A DNA stretch of 64,000 nt from Lachnospiraceae bacterium (GTDB lineage Bacteria; Bacillota; Clostridia; Lachnospirales; Lachnospiraceae): positions 1 to 64,000 of the forward strand of contig JALESH010000050.1 of assembly GCA_022781985.1 (NCBI GenBank), in the 5' to 3' direction. The position numbers and the translations under genes are program-made. This document shows, piece after piece, positions 61,305-64,000 of the stretch; positions within the stretch are counted from its first letter, which is position 1, and each line of letters opens with the position of its first letter. Under the pieces are notes generated by a model. The model did no database searches. It worked only from the letters and a program-made list of their open reading frames with translations, and was not told where the DNA came from.

Positions 61305-63068
61305 CTATTCCCCAAACAGCTCTTCCTTCTGCTTCCTCCTGACCCTGCCCTCACTCACCTCATAGATCACATCCGCATTCCGTATAGTGGTCAGCCTGTG
61401 GGCGATGATCAGCATCGTCTTTGTCCCGTGCAGCCTCTCAACGGACTCCATCACTGCCGTCTCGGTATCGCTGTCCAGTGCCGAGGTAGCCTCATCCAGC
61501 ACCAGCACCTCCGGATCATGGTACAGGGCACGGGCGATCCCTATCCTCTGCCTCTGCCCTCCTGACAGACGGATGCCCCGATCCCCCACAAAGGTATCCA
61601 TCCCCTCCGGCAGGCTGTCGATAAACTCCCCGAGCTGGGCTTTTTCTGCAGCCTGATAAAGAGCCTCCTCATCAATATCCTCCTCCCTGACGCCAAAGGC
61701 AATATTGCTGCGTATGGTATCATCGGAGAGATAGATGGTCTGGGGGATATAGCCGATCTGGCTATGCCAGATACTCATGTTCTTATAGACATTCAGATCA
61801 TCCGCATATATTTTCCCCATCCGGGGCGGCAGCAGGCCCAGGATAATATCGATCAGCGTAGTCTTTCCCGCCCCCGAAGGCCCGATGAAGGCTGCTGTGC
61901 TTCCCTTGGGAATGACGCAGCTTACATCCTCCAGCACCGGCTTCTCCGTATTGGGATAGCAGTAGGTCACATGCTTCACGGCAATCTCCCTTTCCAGTTT
62001 CCAGGCGGGTTCTCCTGCCCCTTCCTTCTTCTCCTGCCGTCCCTGCTCCTCCTCAAAGCCCTCAATGCTCTTTAGATCCCGATAGATCAGCTCCACCGAA
62101 GGGGTAGCATAGAGGATATTGTTCAGATGGTCGTTGATCCTCCCCACTGAGGGCAGCAGGCGGAAGGCCGCCACTGCAAACACCGCAAGCTGAGGGATAA
62201 AATCTATGATATCCTTCTGTCCGAAAAACATCTTGATCAACACCGCCAGCAGCAGTCCCGTCATACAGACAGTTTCCACCACATACTTGGGCATGGCAGA
62301 CAGCAGACGGTTATTTTTCAGCCCTCTCGCAAACTTAGCATAAAAGGCCTCATAGGAGGCAGTAAAAAACTCCTCCCTCTCCAGCACCTTGATCTCCTTG
62401 ATCCCTCCCAGCGACTGATTCACCCATTGGAACAGCTTAGCCCTGTAATACTGGTTATCCCTGCCGATCCTCTTGGAATACTTTTTCGTAATAAATGTAA
62501 AGCCCCCAACGCACAGCACCAGCAGTCCCAGCACGATGGCCGTGATGGACTGGCTCACGATATACAGATAAATACCGATGATCCCGCAGACCGCCAGCTC
62601 CGCCACCACCTCCAGGGTATGGATCAGAAACTGGGAAAACTGGGTGGTATCCTCCTGCATGCTGCGCTGCAGCTCTGCCACATTCTTATTCAGATGAAAG
62701 GAATATGGCTCTGACATATAGGTCTTCAAAAGCCTGGTGGAGATCCGCATCTGTGTATTGTAGCAGAACTTGATGATGCTGTTCTGCAGGATAGCCAGAA
62801 AAATATTCTTCACCACATAAATTACAATGATCACACCGGCAATCACCCCCAGGAAGCCCTCCACGGTGCCAAACCCTCCCAGCTCATAGAAAAAGCGCAG
62901 AAGAGGATTTTCCTGTATCTGCCCAGGCTCCATGATGATATTGATAAAAGGCATAAAAATCGAGACGCCCATCAGCTCCAGCACACTGCCTATGATCATC
63001 ATAAGCATGAGAAGGAACAGGCGAAGCTTGTCCTTATATGAAAAAATATAATTTAATCTGTTCAGCAT
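61305..63068 (-). CDS. ABC transporter, fused membrane and ATPase domains (PglK/MsbA-like flippase)
   Basis: A 587-residue half-transporter. Six helices (1-320; LFLLMLMMIIGSVLELMGVSIFMPFINI) are followed by the ATPase domain with AAFIGPSGAGKTTLIDII (Walker A, about 390), IRLSGGQRQRIGIARAL (signature, about 495) and VLVLDEATSALDSDT (Walker B). The first helices resemble PglK-type lipid-linked oligosaccharide flippases more than multidrug exporters. It sits between two DUF6020 genes, so it probably translocates a lipid-linked sugar or short glycan. It is a third kind of translocation route in this locus besides Wzx and Wzm-Wzt. Confidence 0.88.
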   Translation of the reverse strand: MLNRLNYIFSYKDKLRLFLLMLMMIIGSVLELMGVSIFMPFINIIMEPGQIQENPLLRFFYELGGFGTVEGFLGVIAGVIIVIYVVKNIFLAILQNSIIKFCYNTQMRISTRLLKTYMSEPYSFHLNKNVAELQRSMQEDTTQFSQFLIHTLEVVAELAVCGIIGIYLYIVSQSITAIVLGLLVLCVGGFTFITKKYSKRIGRDNQYYRAKLFQWVNQSLGGIKEIKVLEREEFFTASYEAFYAKFARGLKNNRLLSAMPKYVVETVCMTGLLLAVLIKMFFGQKDIIDFIPQLAVFAVAAFRLLPSVGRINDHLNNILYATPSVELIYRDLKSIEGFEEEQGRQEKKEGAGEPAWKLEREIAVKHVTYCYPNTEKPVLEDVSCVIPKGSTAAFIGPSGAGKTTLIDIILGLLPPRMGKIYADDLNVYKNMSIWHSQIGYIPQTIYLSDDTIRSNIAFGVREEDIDEEALYQAAEKAQLGEFIDSLPEGMDTFVGDRGIRLSGGQRQRIGIARALYHDPEVLVLDEATSALDSDTETAVMESVERLHGTKTMLIIAHRLTTIRNADVIYEVSEGRVRRKQKEELFGE

Positions 63069-63089
63069 ATGAGCCTCCTTTTTCCCGTA

Positions 63090-64000
63090 TTATACCAATT
63101 GATTGACTCCTGCCACAAGAGGCAGGGCAAAAAACAGCACCAGATAGTATCTCACCAGCACAATAGGACCCAGGAGGCAGGTCAGGCAAAGGCAGAGCAG
63201 CATAAGCAGCAGGCCTGCTGCCGCCCTTTTGCTGTAGCACAGGGCGTAGGCCAGGGCATACAGCAGCACCCAGAGCATAGTTCCTACGGAAAACAGGATG
63301 GGAAGCACCGGCACTGTATCAAAGGTCATGTGGCGGGAAAAAAATCTATAGAAGCCCAGCAGTCCCGGCAGCCTGCTCTGAGCCTTTGCCGGTTCCTCCG
63401 TCTCCAGTGCAAAGTAGCAGCTTTCACTGCCCCGATAACGGGGCTTGGCATTTTCGCCGCAGTAGCCGTCAGGTATGGTGAAGGGATACCAGGCCTGGTA
63501 GGTCTGGAGCAGGAGGGCATCTATGTAGCTACCCGGAGCTTTTATCCCTATTCTCAGCCACAGCCGGACAAAATCCGGCAGAGTGGAATTCAGGCCCACA
63601 TGGAGATTAGCCTTCACCGGGTCTGCCAGCTTCGGGCTGTAACGGCTCAGATCCTCCTCCGGGATGAAGCTGTAGAGTCTGGCCCTGTCCTCCTCTTCAA
63701 AAAATGCTGCCCCTTCCTCCGCATAGGTTCTGGCCAGCTGCTGGGCAGGAACCGAAAGCATCTCCCGCAGCCCATTCCTGTCCTCCGCCTCCAGCAGGCC
63801 GGCCAGCCCCCTGGTCACCAGAAGAAAGACTCCCATGCAGGATATGGTCAACACCGCCGCTTTTTTTCTGCTCCCCCTTGACAGGAGCAGCAGGATGGGA
63901 AGGAAGATCAGCCAAGAATAAAAACCGTTATTCCGAAACAGCATGGCCAGCACCGCTGTTGCTGCATAGAGGGCCACCCAGGCCGGCCTTTTAAAAAAGG
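63090..64000 (-). CDS. Second DUF6020 family protein, 5' end outside the window
   Basis: The frame is open to the window edge (it reads FFKRPAWVALYAATAVLAML above the track start), so the track's 295-residue ORF is only the C-terminal part. LFRNNGFYSWLI, REMLSVPAQQLARTY, IPEEDLSRYSPKLADPVKANL and LLGPIVLVRYYLVLF align with equivalent segments of the complete paralogue at 59628-61232. The same reaction is likely with a different substrate. The stop lies 21 bp before the ABC transporter start, so the two are co-expressed. Confidence 0.85.
   Translation of the reverse strand, partial: FFKRPAWVALYAATAVLAMLFRNNGFYSWLIFLPILLLLSRGSRKKAAVLTISCMGVFLLVTRGLAGLLEAEDRNGLREMLSVPAQQLARTYAEEGAAFFEEEDRARLYSFIPEEDLSRYSPKLADPVKANLHVGLNSTLPDFVRLWLRIGIKAPGSYIDALLLQTYQAWYPFTIPDGYCGENAKPRYRGSESCYFALETEEPAKAQSRLPGLLGFYRFFSRHMTFDTVPVLPILFSVGTMLWVLLYALAYALCYSKRAAAGLLLMLLCLCLTCLLGPIVLVRYYLVLFFALPLVAGVNQLV

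Overview
The window looks like a chromosomal segment of a Gram-positive anaerobe of the Clostridia, most likely a Lachnospiraceae-type gut bacterium. This rests on four cell-wall proteins with triple S-layer-homology (SLH) domains, AGGAGG-type ribosome binding sites, CsbB/YfhO-type glycan modification enzymes typical of Firmicutes, and the absence of any Gram-negative outer-membrane gene. No rRNA or tRNA is visible, so the family assignment is an inference. Almost every gene lies on the minus strand, and the locus reads right to left.

Left edge (1-1150): an AT-rich restriction-modification fragment. It holds the N-terminal part of a C5-cytosine methyltransferase that runs off the window and a small XRE-type regulator with its own promoter and a palindromic candidate operator. 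Between the regulator and the polysaccharide locus sits a previously unannotated remnant of a second C5-methyltransferase.

1154-14559: a flippase, a GT4 glycosyltransferase, three SLH proteins (Ig-like only, DUF5722 glycosidase-like, papain-type protease), a DPM1/GtrB-like GT2, an AraC-type regulator and the rmd-gmd pair for GDP-D-rhamnose. A separate promoter precedes gmd.

14677-18023: a SNF2 helicase and a SWIM zinc-finger protein with their own strong promoter, unrelated to glycan synthesis.

18121-56480: the main polysaccharide unit, apparently transcribed from a TTGTTT-17-TATAAT promoter upstream of ugd. In order of transcription it holds ugd (UDP-glucuronate), a Wzy/ligase-like protein with a co-polymerase-like tail, an SLH transglutaminase, three GT4 enzymes, a giant YfhO protein with four tandem membrane-anchored modules, an acyltransferase, a small unknown, two GT2-GT4 fusion rhamnosyltransferase-like enzymes, Wzm-Wzt ABC export, a methyltransferase with a coiled-coil tail, a DUF2142 membrane protein, a second GtrB-like GT2, a CapK-like/DUF362 pair, a second YfhO, more glycosyltransferases and a second flippase. 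Many genes overlap by ATGA or a few bases, indicating translational coupling.

56650-64000: one divergent plus-strand membrane protein, then more minus-strand glycan genes: a GT-C-like protein, a DUF6020 protein, a PglK/MsbA-like ABC flippase and a second, partial DUF6020 protein.

Taken together, the genes encode nucleotide sugar supply, chain assembly by GT2/GT4 enzymes, export by Wzm-Wzt and possibly by Wzx and ABC flippases, side-chain addition outside the membrane by polyprenyl-phosphate-sugar donors and YfhO/DUF2142/GT-C proteins, and SLH enzymes that probably bind the resulting cell-wall glycan. The most novel-looking feature is an extracytoplasmic module of about 130 residues (EDRTG...FWW...EWRLD...GDDPxxxFG). 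It occurs four times in tandem in the giant YfhO protein and, in diverged form, in the DUF2142 protein and more doubtfully in the other YfhO protein.
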